DNA from: Nocardia ninae NBRC 108245
GTDB taxonomy: Bacteria; Actinomycetota; Actinomycetes; Mycobacteriales; Mycobacteriaceae
Assembly: GCF_007990755.1 (NCBI RefSeq)
Contig: NZ_BJXA01000017.1
Coordinates: 62,001 to 126,000 of the forward strand
Direction: 5' to 3'
Length of the DNA stretch: 64,000 nucleotides
Part shown: one piece after another, positions 53,891 through 62,023 of the stretch
How the letters are laid out: the number at the start of each line of letters is the position of its first letter
Position numbering within the stretch: the stretch's first letter is position 1
Position numbers and translations under genes: made by a program
Notes under the pieces: model-generated
What the model saw: only the letters and a program-made list of their open reading frames with translations
Told to the model about the DNA's origin: nothing
Databases searched by the model: none

Positions 53891-53921
53891 TCGGCCCCGT
53901 CGGTCTCACCGGCGGGGCCGA
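53891..53921. terminator. terminator between convergent genes
   Basis: TCGGCCCCGTCGG pairs with CCGGCGGGGCCGA (13 positions, one G-T pair) with a 5-nt loop, between the secreted-protein gene and the convergent TetR gene. Confidence 0.75.
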
Positions 53922-53932
53922 CTTTCGTCCGC

Positions 53933-54520
53933 CTATTCGTCCTTCGCCGACGTGAGGTATCGCTGGAGCGTGGGGGCGATTTCGGCGATCAGTTCGTCTC
54001 GGGTGAAGGCGACGACCGGCGGGATGCGCAGGACGTAGCGACAGAGGGCCAAGCCGAGGAGTTGGGTGACCACGAGGCCGCTGCGGTGGGGGGCGTCGGC
54101 GGGGTCGCCGAAGCGCAGGACGGCGGGCAGGACCTGCTGGGCGAAGACCGCGCGGAAGCGTTCGGTGACGGCGTCGTCGGTGACAGCCGATCGCAGCAGG
54201 GTCAGCATGACCTCGTTGCCGGGAGGTTCTTCCCAGAGGGCGAGGAAGCGGCGCACCAGTAGTTCACCGAGCGAGTCCCGGTCGGCGGCGGCCAGGTCGG
54301 GCAGGGCCAGATCGATGTCGACGGCGGCGGCGAACAGGCCGTCCTTGCTGCCGAAGTAGCGCATGACCATGGACGGGTCGATGGCCGCGTCCGCCGCGAT
54401 GGCACGGATGGTCGCCTTGCCGTAGCCCTCCGCGGCGAATCGGGCGCGGGCGGCGTCGAGAATCGCCGCGCGGGTCGCGTCGGAGCGGCGTGCAGGCGGT
54501 TGATCAGGCACGGTCGTCAT
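53933..54520 (-). CDS. TetR-family regulator of the adjacent monooxygenase
   Basis: 195 residues: helix-turn-helix ATRAAILDAARARFAAEGYG and IDPSMVMRYFGSKDGLF, then a TetR_C domain resembling the AcrR/TetR_C_17 type. Divergent from the FAD-monooxygenase gene, with two near-identical 34-bp operator-like repeats between them, the first overlapping its own start codon. Autoregulation and control of the monooxygenase are likely. Confidence 0.9.
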   Translation of the reverse strand: MTTVPDQPPARRSDATRAAILDAARARFAAEGYGKATIRAIAADAAIDPSMVMRYFGSKDGLFAAAVDIDLALPDLAAADRDSLGELLVRRFLALWEEPPGNEVMLTLLRSAVTDDAVTERFRAVFAQQVLPAVLRFGDPADAPHRSGLVVTQLLGLALCRYVLRIPPVVAFTRDELIAEIAPTLQRYLTSAKDE

Positions 54521-54609
54521 GCCAACAAGTGTAGGCCAACAACTGTTGACTTACGAAACGCGGCGACTTACGGTTATGCCAACAAGCGTTGGCCCACAGA
54601 TGTTGACTT
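54519..54609. promoter_or_regulatory. duplicated TetR operator
   Basis: Two direct copies of a 34-bp element, 54519-54552 and 54576-54609, agree at 29 positions and are 57 bp apart. Each carries internal dyads (CCAAC...GTTGG type and CAACA..TGTTG type). One copy covers the TetR start, the other ends 11 nt before the monooxygenase start. Confidence 0.72.
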
Positions 54610-54620
54610 CAGGAGTTCCC

Positions 54621-55802
54621 ATGAACACCACCCCGCTGCCGGACACCACCTCCGTCCTGATCGTCGGTGCGGGCCCCGCCGGGCTCACCGCGGCGATCAC
54701 GCTGGCCGACGCGGGCGTCGATTTCGTCCTGCTCGATCGGCTTGCCGAGGGCGCCAACACTTCTCGCGCCGCCGTCGTGCACGCCAGGACCCTCGAGGTG
54801 CTGCACGAGCTCGGCATCGCCGAGGAGCTCATCGCGAAAGGCATTGTGGTGCCGCGGTTCACCGTGCACGACGGCCCCCGCACGCTGGCGACCATCCGGT
54901 TCGACGGGCTCCCCACGCCGTACCCCTACACCCTGATGACGCCGCAGGACACCACCGAGGCGGTGCTGCTCGCCCGACTGCACAAGGCGGGCGGCGAGGT
55001 GCGGCGGCCGTATCAGGTCACCAGCCTGGTCAACGAAAATGACGGCGTGACTGTCGAATACACCGATGGCAACGGCGCTGCCGGCACACTGCGCGCCGGC
55101 TATGTCATCGGCGCCGACGGCATGCACAGTGTCGTCCGCGAGCAGGCGGGCATCGAATTCGCCGGCGACACCTACCCGGCATCTTTCGTCCTGGCCGACG
55201 TCCGGATGGACTGGCCGATCGCCCGAAACGAAGTGGCGCTTCACCTTTCGCCCGAGGGTGTCACGGTCGTCGCACCGTTGCCGGACTCAGCCGAACAAAA
55301 CCGCTACCGCGTAGTCGCCACCCTCGATGATGCACCCGAGCACCCGACCCGCGACGACATCCAAACCGTGCTCGACACCCGCGGCCCCGGCGGCGACGTC
55401 AAAGTCAGCGAGGTGCTGTGGAGCTCACGCTTCCGCGTGCACCACCGCGTCGCCGCCCACTACCGCGCCGGCCGAATCCTGGTCGCAGGCGACGCCGCCC
55501 ACGTGCACAGCCCCGCAGGCGGCCAGGGCATGAACACCGGCATCCAAGACGCCGCCACCCTCGGCCCCCTCCTCGCCCGAGTCCTCGCCGGCGAACCCGA
55601 CACCCTCCTCGACACCTACGAAACCACCCGCCGCCCAATAGCCCTCGGCGTCGTGGCCTTCACCGACCGAATGACCCGCATGGCCACCCTCCGCCCCCGC
55701 CCCGCCCGCACCCTCCGCAACCTCGCCATCGCCACCCTCACCCGCATCCCCACCTTCCGCACCGCCCTAGCCCACCGCCTCGCCGAACTCCCCAACCGCT
55801 GA
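54621..55802 (+). CDS. FAD-dependent aromatic-type monooxygenase
   Basis: 393 residues from ATG 54621 with AGGAG ahead. FAD-binding GAGPAGLTAAI at the N-terminus, the NAD(P)H/FAD motif VIGADGMHSVVRE and the late GDAAHVHSPAGGQGMNTGIQ, which define PHBH-type class A flavoprotein hydroxylases. It would hydroxylate a phenolic or tetracycline-like substrate; inactivation of an antibiotic is one possibility given TetR control. It lacks the extra C-terminal thioredoxin-like domain of the phenol hydroxylase branch. Confidence 0.9.
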   Translation: MNTTPLPDTTSVLIVGAGPAGLTAAITLADAGVDFVLLDRLAEGANTSRAAVVHARTLEVLHELGIAEELIAKGIVVPRFTVHDGPRTLATIRFDGLPTPYPYTLMTPQDTTEAVLLARLHKAGGEVRRPYQVTSLVNENDGVTVEYTDGNGAAGTLRAGYVIGADGMHSVVREQAGIEFAGDTYPASFVLADVRMDWPIARNEVALHLSPEGVTVVAPLPDSAEQNRYRVVATLDDAPEHPTRDDIQTVLDTRGPGGDVKVSEVLWSSRFRVHHRVAAHYRAGRILVAGDAAHVHSPAGGQGMNTGIQDAATLGPLLARVLAGEPDTLLDTYETTRRPIALGVVAFTDRMTRMATLRPRPARTLRNLAIATLTRIPTFRTALAHRLAELPNR

Positions 55803-55864
55803 ACATCAGCGGTCTCGCCGGGCGGCTAACTGAACTACTTCAGAACTTCCCGTAGGATGGGTGT

Positions 55865-56329
55865 ATGAGCTCCAAGACGTTCCCGTTCAGCGACCTGATT
55901 CGTAAACAGACCTCGGTCTTTCCTGCGCTCGATGACGCCGACGTGATCCTGGAGCGCCGCGACGCCGAGAATCTGGTGCTGTCGCGGTCCGAGCGGTTCG
56001 AGGCGAAAGAGACCGCGATCCGGCTGCTCGCCAGGACCATCGCGATCATCGCGAAGACGAATCGCAGCCTGGCTGAGGAAGTGTTCTCCGAAGAGCTGCC
56101 CTGGTTGAAGTGGCTACCCAACACCGGGCGCACCGAGGCCATCAAGGAACTCCTCGATCACCTGATCGCCGGGGCCGACACCGGCCTGTTCACCCCGTTC
56201 GCCCGCGACCTGGTCGCCTGGCAGCACACCGCCGAGATCTACGCCCAGCCAGAATTGGCGCGCCGCCTCGCCGGCCCCTTCGAGCCCAGCGAGTTCACCG
56301 AGGTGGCCCGCCCCGGCGGTGCCGAATGA
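55865..56329 (+). CDS. antitoxin-like protein of a RelE-type toxin-antitoxin pair
   Basis: 154 residues. The opening SSKTFPFSDLIRKQ...VILERRDAENLVLSRSERF resembles the Phd/YefM-type beta-strand-plus-helix DNA-binding part (D..D..L.RRD...L.L...), and the C-terminal half would wrap the toxin. The stop overlaps the toxin start by 4 nt, the usual coupling of such modules. Assignment rests on the pair, not on a full motif. Confidence 0.62.
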   Translation: MSSKTFPFSDLIRKQTSVFPALDDADVILERRDAENLVLSRSERFEAKETAIRLLARTIAIIAKTNRSLAEEVFSEELPWLKWLPNTGRTEAIKELLDHLIAGADTGLFTPFARDLVAWQHTAEIYAQPELARRLAGPFEPSEFTEVARPGGAE

Positions 56330-56679
56330 AGCTTCGCAAGGGCGACGAGGTTCCCCGCCCGCGCCCATGGCGGGTAGTAGTGCACAACCTCGATGCAGCG
56401 AAGGGCTGGGCCGAACTGCTGGCGCAGGCTCCCGGCAATCTCGATCGTGCCTGGGTCGACATCACCAGCGACCCACGCAGCGTCGCGAACCCGTCCCGGC
56501 AGCATCGACTCAAATTCGAGTTGAAGTCGATCAAAATGGGCGGTGCCGAACTGGAGCAATGGCAGTACGAGATCACCGGCGGTGGCCGGATCTGGTACGC
56601 GATCGCCGACGAGGAACGAACCCTGTACCTGACACTCGCAGGCACCGGACACCCTCGCCAGACCGACCGTCGACGCTAG
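56326..56679 (+). CDS. RelE/ParE-like toxin
   Basis: 117 residues starting at ATG 56326 (MKLRKGDEVPRPRPW). The strand pattern RQHRLKFELKSIKMGG ... QWQYEITGGGRIWYAIADEE ... LYLTLAGTGHPRQTD is that of RelE/ParE-superfamily toxins, ending with the typical HP...T segment. RelE-type toxins cut mRNA at the ribosome; ParE-type ones target gyrase. Which applies cannot be read here. Confidence 0.68.
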   Translation: MKLRKGDEVPRPRPWRVVVHNLDAAKGWAELLAQAPGNLDRAWVDITSDPRSVANPSRQHRLKFELKSIKMGGAELEQWQYEITGGGRIWYAIADEERTLYLTLAGTGHPRQTDRRR

Positions 56680-56750
56680 CCCCAGCGACCGGGGCGCGAC
56701 TTCCGAAGGGCCGCTACATGATTCGCAGCGGTTTTTAGTGTAGCCAGACT

Positions 56751-56795
56751 TACTTGCTGCTCGACTCGGCATGCTCGTCGGCGGCGCGGGGTTCG
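56751..56795 (-). pseudogene. duplicated 3' end of fadD19
   Basis: This 45-bp stretch is 41/45 identical to 57689-57733, the last codons of fadD19. On the minus strand it reads EPRAADEHAESSSK-stop against ESRPADEHAEASSK-stop in fadD19. Nothing else of a fadD copy is visible. The two copies flank the thioesterase gene. Confidence 0.75.
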
Positions 56796-56832
56796 ACCCT
56801 CGTCGCTCGACATCCGGGCGGACCGAAGGTCG

Positions 56833-57663
56833 TTATTGGATACCGGCTTTCGCCTGGATGATGTCGCCGTTGGTGAAGTCGACCTGGCGTTGGGCGTTGG
56901 ACAGGGCGGTCACTACACAGGTGCCGAAGGGGCCGGTTCTGTCGAACAAGGTTGCGCTGCCGACTGCTACACCGTCGGTGCTGAGGTGGCTGTCGGCCTC
57001 TACGCCGACCTCGGAACCCACGGGCAGACGGGCCAGCGCCAGTGTCATGTCGGTGTTGATGAAGCCGACGCCGGCGCTGCCCCAGTTGGTCATCAGACTG
57101 GTGGCCTCGCCGATGACCACGGCACCGACGAAGGGTGAGGGTGGTTCGCCCTCGAGCACCCGCATCGGTGCCTGCCACATGCGCTTTCGACTGTTGTTCT
57201 GGTGCTCGCCGATCTCGGGCGACCAGCCCTCGGCGTGCGCGTCACTGCCCCACAGCGGACGCGTGGGTTCGGTGGCGACCGGCACCGACGGGGGCCGGGG
57301 CACCTCCGCCCGCGTCCACAACTGCCCCGGCGGCTGGGCCGACCGCTCGAGGAAGACGACCGTCGCCCGCGCCACGTCCACACCGTCCTGCATCAACGCG
57401 GCATCGGCGACGCGGATCCGCCGCCCGTCCCGAACCAGCTCCGTGACCACGGTCAGCGGTTTGGCGAGCGTGGGCCGGAACAGATCCACGGTCAACCTGG
57501 CGGGCAGGAAGCCCGCCGAACCATGGTGCTGCTCCAGTGTTCTGGCCAGCAGCCCACAGACGGCGGGTCCATTGACCATCGTCGGCGACCAGGCGCTCGC
57601 GGCGAACGGCAGCGGCTCGAAGCCGCGCGCCGTCTCCTCGAAGAACCCGTAACGGACCGCCAC
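56833..57663 (-). CDS. acyl-CoA thioesterase-like (double hotdog) protein
   Basis: 276 residues with two hotdog halves, as in TesB-type thioesterases: SAWSPTMVNGPAVCGLLART ... FLPARLTVDLFRPTLAKPLT in the first and a second half around SLMTNWGSAGVGFINTDMTL. It lies 24 nt downstream of fadD19 on the same strand, so it may release free acids from steroid or fatty acyl-CoA. The flanking fadD19 3'-end duplicate suggests the gene was inserted here or the neighbourhood was duplicated. Confidence 0.8.
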   Translation of the reverse strand: MAVRYGFFEETARGFEPLPFAASAWSPTMVNGPAVCGLLARTLEQHHGSAGFLPARLTVDLFRPTLAKPLTVVTELVRDGRRIRVADAALMQDGVDVARATVVFLERSAQPPGQLWTRAEVPRPPSVPVATEPTRPLWGSDAHAEGWSPEIGEHQNNSRKRMWQAPMRVLEGEPPSPFVGAVVIGEATSLMTNWGSAGVGFINTDMTLALARLPVGSEVGVEADSHLSTDGVAVGSATLFDRTGPFGTCVVTALSNAQRQVDFTNGDIIQAKAGIQ

Positions 57664-57687
57664 GTCGATCCCCTGTTCCCCGGCGTC

Positions 57688-59340
57688 CTACTTGCTGCTC
57701 GCCTCGGCGTGCTCGTCGGCGGGGCGGGATTCGGTTTGGGACTTGGCCCAGCGGTAGTCGGGCTTGCCTGCGGGGGAACGCTTGATCTCGTCTACGAACC
57801 AGAGGCTGCGGGGGAGTTTGTAGGGGGCTATTTCTTTGGTCAGGAAGGGGCGGAGTTCTTCGATGGTGGGGTGGTTTTCGCCGCGGCATTGCACGACGGC
57901 GACTACACGTTGGCCCCAACGCTGGTCTTCTACGCCGACGACGAGGGCGTCGAAGATTTCCGGGTGGGTTTTGAGGGCGCCTTCGACTTCTTCGGGGTAG
58001 ATCTTCTCGCCACCGCTGTTGATGCTGACCGAGCCGCGGCCCAGCATGGTGACCGTGCCGTCTTCCTCGACCCTGGCGTAGTCGCCGGGAATGGCGTAAC
58101 GAATCCCGTTGAACACCTTGAAGGTTGCCGCGCTCTTGGCTTCGTCCTTGTAGTAACCGAGCGGGATGTGCCCGCTGCGGGCGAGGAGGCCGACCTGGCC
58201 GGAGCCGGGTTCCACCGGGTTGCCTTGCTCGTCGAGCACCTGGGTGGAGGCATCGATCTTCACCCGCGGTCCGCCGGTGTGGTTCACACCCTTGGCGACG
58301 ATCGACAGCCCGCCGAAACCGGTCTCCGAGGAGCCGATGGAGTCCGAGATCAGCCGGTTCGGCAGCAGCTCTACGAACTGGTCCTTGAGCGCGGGCGAGA
58401 AGAGTGCGGCACTGCTCGCCATCACGTAGAGGCTCGAAAGGTCGTACGGCTGACCGGTTTCCGGGTTGCCCTCGATGAGCGCGTCCAGCATCGGCCGCGC
58501 CATGGCATCGCCGGTGATGAAGATGAGGTTGATCTTGTGGCGGTCGATCGCCTGCCACACGCCGTGCCCGCTGAACTCGGGCAGCATCACGGCTTTACCG
58601 CCGTCGAACAGGCTGTGGAACGTGGCGGTCTGCGAGCCGCCGTGGATCATCGGCGGAATCGGGAACCGCACCATCTGCGGGTTGTTGGCGGCACCGGTCT
58701 TGGACTGCTGCCATTCGTCCTCGATGGGTTCGCCGGTGATGAAGTTGATGCCGCCGCCGAGCACCCGCCACCAGTCCTCGTGCCGCCACATCACGCCCTT
58801 GGGCAGCCCGGTGGTGCCGCCGGTGTAGAGCATGAAGATGTCGTCGGGCGAGCGGGGACCGAAGTCCCGTTCCCCGGACGAGGCGGCCAGCGCGGTCTCG
58901 TATTCGACCGAATCCGCTGCGGTCGCAATGCTGCCGGTCGTATCGTCGTCGACGACGAGAACCGTCTTCAGCTGCGGGGTGTTCGGCCGGACCCCGGCCA
59001 CCCGATCGCTGTAGCGGCGCTCGTGGATCAGCGCGACCATGTCCGAATTGTCGAAGATGTATTGCAACTCGTTCTCGACGTACCGGAAGTTCACATTGAT
59101 CATCACCGCCCGCGCCTTGAACACCGCGACCATCGCCTCGACGGCCTCGATCGTGTTGCGCGAGTAGATGCCGACCTTGTCCCCCGGCTGCACACCGTGT
59201 TCGAGCAGGTAGTGAGCCAACTTGTTGGCGCGCTCCTCCAGCTGTGCGTAGGTCACCTCGCGGCCGTCGTCAGCGAGCGCGACGCGGTCGGGCATCAGGT
59301 CGATGGCGTGTTCGACAAGGTCCGCTATGTTGTAGCTCAC
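57688..59340 (-). CDS. fadD19: steroid side-chain acyl-CoA ligase FadD19
   Basis: 550 residues starting at GTG 59338-59340 (MSYNIADLVEHAIDLMPDRV). AMP-binding core LYTGGTTGLPKGVMWRHED, SIGSSETGFGG, SINSGGEKIYPEEVE and the catalytic Lys region KRSPAGKPDYRW. It closely follows the mycobacterial FadD19 sequence as I recall it (for example NVNFRYVE.EL.Y.FDNSDM). FadD19 activates the C-26 (C8) cholesterol side-chain acid. Divergent from echA19 with a KstR-type site between, the Rv3515c-Rv3516 arrangement. Confidence 0.93.
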   Translation of the reverse strand: MSYNIADLVEHAIDLMPDRVALADDGREVTYAQLEERANKLAHYLLEHGVQPGDKVGIYSRNTIEAVEAMVAVFKARAVMINVNFRYVENELQYIFDNSDMVALIHERRYSDRVAGVRPNTPQLKTVLVVDDDTTGSIATAADSVEYETALAASSGERDFGPRSPDDIFMLYTGGTTGLPKGVMWRHEDWWRVLGGGINFITGEPIEDEWQQSKTGAANNPQMVRFPIPPMIHGGSQTATFHSLFDGGKAVMLPEFSGHGVWQAIDRHKINLIFITGDAMARPMLDALIEGNPETGQPYDLSSLYVMASSAALFSPALKDQFVELLPNRLISDSIGSSETGFGGLSIVAKGVNHTGGPRVKIDASTQVLDEQGNPVEPGSGQVGLLARSGHIPLGYYKDEAKSAATFKVFNGIRYAIPGDYARVEEDGTVTMLGRGSVSINSGGEKIYPEEVEGALKTHPEIFDALVVGVEDQRWGQRVVAVVQCRGENHPTIEELRPFLTKEIAPYKLPRSLWFVDEIKRSPAGKPDYRWAKSQTESRPADEHAEASSK

Positions 59341-59350
59341 AGGCTAAAAA

Positions 59351-59364
59351 TAGAACGTGTTACT
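59351..59364. promoter_or_regulatory. KstR-type operator between fadD19 and echA19
   Basis: TAGAACGTGTTACT matches TnnAACnnGTTnnA except the last base. It lies 10 bp from the fadD19 start and 36 bp from the echA19 start. Confidence 0.7.
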
Positions 59365-59400
59365 GTTCCTGGCAAGGCTTGAAAGTCAGGAGATCTGCTA

Positions 59401-60183
59401 ATGCCGCACTGCCTCGTTGAGAAACGCGACCATGTCCTCATCGTCACGATGAATCGCCCCGAGGCGCGCAACGCGCTCTCGGCGGAGATGATGGCGATCA
59501 TGCGCGACGCCTGGGATCAGGTGGACAGCGATCCGGACATCAGGGTGGCCATTCTGACCGGCGCGGGCGGCGCGTTCTGTGCGGGCGCGGACCTCAAGGC
59601 GATGACCGCGCAGCACCCCGGCGATTCGTTCGCCGGCGGCGGCTGGGACCTGTCGAAGATCGAGGCGCTGCTCAAGGGCCGCAGGCTCACCAAGCCGCTG
59701 ATCGCCGCGGTCGAGGGCCCGGCCATCGCGGGCGGCACCGAGATCCTGCAGGGCACCGATATCCGGGTGGCCGGCGAGAGCGCGAAATTCGGTGTGTCCG
59801 AGGCACGCTGGGGCCTGTTCCCGCTCGGCGGCTCCGCGGTGCGCCTGGTCCGCCAGATTCCGTACACCGTCGCCGCGGACATCCTGCTGACCGGCAGGCA
59901 CGTCACCGCCGCCGAGGCCAAGGAGATTGGGCTGATCGGGCACGTCGTCCCGGATGGCAGCGCGCTGGACAAGGCCCTCGAACTCGCCGCGCAGATCGCC
60001 GCCAACGGCCCGCTGGCCGTGCAGGCCATCCTGCGGACCATCCGGGAGACCGAGGGCATGCACGAGGAAGAGGCGTTCCAGATCGACGCGAAGCTCGGCA
60101 TGGCCGTGTTCCGCTCGACCGATGCCAAGGAGGGCCCGAAGGCCTTCGCGGAGAAGCGCAAACCGACCTTCACCGGCAGCTGA
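59401..60183 (+). CDS. echA19: steroid enoyl-CoA hydratase EchA19
   Basis: 260 residues of the crotonase superfamily: oxyanion-hole segments [15 protein letters not shown] and [20 protein letters not shown], with the catalytic Glu pair region [17 protein letters not shown]. In M. tuberculosis EchA19 hydrates the steroid side-chain enoyl-CoA made by FadE25-27-type enzymes. The divergent position from fadD19 is conserved. Confidence 0.92.
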   Translation: MPHCLVEKRDHVLIVTMNRPEARNALSAEMMAIMRDAWDQVDSDPDIRVAILTGAGGAFCAGADLKAMTAQHPGDSFAGGGWDLSKIEALLKGRRLTKPLIAAVEGPAIAGGTEILQGTDIRVAGESAKFGVSEARWGLFPLGGSAVRLVRQIPYTVAADILLTGRHVTAAEAKEIGLIGHVVPDGSALDKALELAAQIAANGPLAVQAILRTIRETEGMHEEEAFQIDAKLGMAVFRSTDAKEGPKAFAEKRKPTFTGS

Positions 60184-60189
60184 GACCAC

Positions 60190-60223
60190 GCCGCCCCCGG
60201 CACCTTCGGGTACCGGGGGCGGC
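60190..60223. terminator. terminator between echA19 and the VOC gene
   Basis: A perfect 11-bp stem (GCCGCCCCCGG at 60190-60200 with 60213-60223) and a 12-nt loop between convergent genes. Confidence 0.8.
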
Positions 60224-60234
60224 TCATGCCGGGC

Positions 60235-60651
60235 TCAATTACCCGGGTAGTCCATCCAGAACGGCTCCCACTGGTGGCCGTCCGGATCGAGGAAGGTGCG
60301 GCTGTACATGCCGACCTGCGCCTCCTGCGCGCGCTTGTCCTCGCTGATCTCCTCGGTGCCACCCGCGCTGAGCGCCGCGGCTGCGAGCGCGTCCACCTCG
60401 GCGCTGCTGGTGAGCGCCAATCCGTAAGTGGCGCCGATCTTCTCGGTGGTGTCCGCGACCTGGCGCTTGCTGAAGTTGGTGAAGAACTGTCTGGTCAGCA
60501 GCATGAGGCAGATATTGTCGTCGATCACGATGCAGGCCGCGTTGTCGTCGCTGAACTCCTGGTTGACCTTCCAGCCGAGCGCCTCGTAGAAGTTCTTCGA
60601 CCGGTTCAGCTCGGCGACGGGTAGGTTGAGAAAAATCATCCGGCTGGTCAT
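60235..60651 (-). CDS. VOC (glyoxalase/bleomycin-resistance fold) protein
   Basis: 138 residues: MIFLNLPVAELNRSKNFYEA is the standard VOC opening and TFLDPDGHQWEPFWMD the end, with metal-ligand type residues in the last strand. The subgroup with MTSRMIFLNLPV is common in actinomycetes and often lies beside ECF sigma genes, as here. Catalytic role unknown. Confidence 0.85.
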   Translation of the reverse strand: MTSRMIFLNLPVAELNRSKNFYEALGWKVNQEFSDDNAACIVIDDNICLMLLTRQFFTNFSKRQVADTTEKIGATYGLALTSSAEVDALAAAALSAGGTEEISEDKRAQEAQVGMYSRTFLDPDGHQWEPFWMDYPGN

Positions 60652-60842
60652 GTCACGACACCTTTTCGTAGTCCGCCTGTTTAGTTGCGCAGAAATAAGG
60701 ACGAGGCCCGGCCGCCGAACTCATCGCTCGCCCCCACAGCTGTGACCACCCGCACCCGGCACCGCGCGCGTTGATCTTGCTTGTGCTGGTAGCAAGCTTT
60801 CGGGTCTGGGATGTGTCGGTGGGCTGTGGCATGGTGACATCC

Positions 60843-61841
60843 ATGAACGACCCGTCCGGCCACTCCGCCGGCCTTGCTCCCGACGTGCTCGAGTCTTTCG
60901 AGAAGCACCGCCGGGAATTGTGCGCCTACGCCTACCGCATGCTCGGTTCGTCTTTCGAAGCCGAGGACGCCGTCCAGGAAACCTTCACCCGCGCGTGGAA
61001 GTCCTACGACTCGTTCGAGGGACGCGCGAGCCTGCGCTCCTGGCTGTATCGAATCGCCACCAATGTCTGCCTGGACATGCTCGACGGCCCGCAGCGGCGA
61101 GCCAGGCCGATGGACCTGAACGGTCCGTCGCGGCCGGATTCACCACTGCCCGCGCCGCAGCCGGACTACGTCTGGATCGAGCCGATCCCGAACGCCCTGG
61201 CCTTCGGCGCCGACCCGGCCGAGCACGCCTCGGCCAAGGACACGCTGCGCCTGGCGTTCGTCGCGGCCTGCCAGCACCTACCCGCCACCCAGCGCGCGAT
61301 CCTGATCATGCGCGAGGTGCTGCGGTTCTCCGCCAACGAGACCGCCGAAGCCCTGACCATGTCCCCCGCGTCGGTGAACAGCGCGCTGCAACGCGCCAGG
61401 GCCACCATGTCGAAGGTGCAGCCGAGCACCGCGGACAACTACGACGAGTCGAACGAGGACCAGCGCAAGCTGGTCGACAACTTCGTCAAGGCGTTCGAGG
61501 CCTACGACATGGACACCCTCACCACGCTGCTCAAAACCGATGTGGCGCTGTCCATGCCGCCGATCGAGTTCTGGGTGTCCGGTCCGGCGAACGTGGCCGC
61601 GTTCATGCTCGGCCACGGCGCAGGCTGCCGCGACTCCCGCCTGGTCCGCCTGGACGGCGCCAACGGCAACCCCGCCTTCGGTCACTACAAGCCCAGCGGC
61701 GAGCCGGGCGTGTGGCTCCCGTGGTCGATCACCGTGCTGGAGCTCGACGGCAACGAGGTTGCGGGCATGAGCTTCTTCCTCGACACGGAGAAGCTGTTCC
61801 CGTTGTTCGGGCTGGCACCGGAGTTGCGCGAAGCGGTCTGA
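60843..61841 (+). CDS. ECF sigma factor with SnoaL-like C-terminal domain (SigG/SigJ type)
   Basis: 332 residues from ATG 60843 (ATG 60831 is also possible). Sigma-2: AEDAVQETFTRAWKSYDSFE and SLRSWLYRIATNVCLD. Sigma-4: LPATQRAILIMREVLRFSAN and MSPASVNSALQRARA. A SnoaL-like domain follows from about residue 205 (FVKAFEAYDMDTLTTLLKTD). In this ECF group the C-terminal domain replaces an anti-sigma factor as regulator. Divergent from the VOC gene; no anti-sigma gene nearby. Confidence 0.93.
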   Translation: MNDPSGHSAGLAPDVLESFEKHRRELCAYAYRMLGSSFEAEDAVQETFTRAWKSYDSFEGRASLRSWLYRIATNVCLDMLDGPQRRARPMDLNGPSRPDSPLPAPQPDYVWIEPIPNALAFGADPAEHASAKDTLRLAFVAACQHLPATQRAILIMREVLRFSANETAEALTMSPASVNSALQRARATMSKVQPSTADNYDESNEDQRKLVDNFVKAFEAYDMDTLTTLLKTDVALSMPPIEFWVSGPANVAAFMLGHGAGCRDSRLVRLDGANGNPAFGHYKPSGEPGVWLPWSITVLELDGNEVAGMSFFLDTEKLFPLFGLAPELREAV

Positions 61842-61968
61842 CCGCCCCCGCCCGCCCCGGAAGGTTTGCTAGGCAAAGAAGGCGCTATGCGCCCGGAGCT
61901 GGGCGGCGTGGAAGGGTGTGCACACCTTTTGTGTCAGGGTGTGCGGCAAGCAGATACGAATCGAGCAG

Positions 61969-62012
61969 AGTCATATGGTCGCTACCTGATCTTGGGTAGC
62001 GACCATATGACT
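61969..62012. terminator. strong hairpin between convergent sigma and ligase genes
   Basis: A perfect 18-bp stem (61969-61986 with 61995-62012; AGTCATATGGTCGCTACC arm) with an 8-nt loop, 11 nt past the ligase stop. A separate palindrome GGTGTGCACACC lies at 61915-61926. Confidence 0.88.
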
Positions 62013-62023
62013 GTGTCTGCCTC

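Noticed and set aside
57093-59382. Long plus-strand frame opposite fadD19 and the thioesterase
   Set aside because: Antisense to two genes with complete family signatures.
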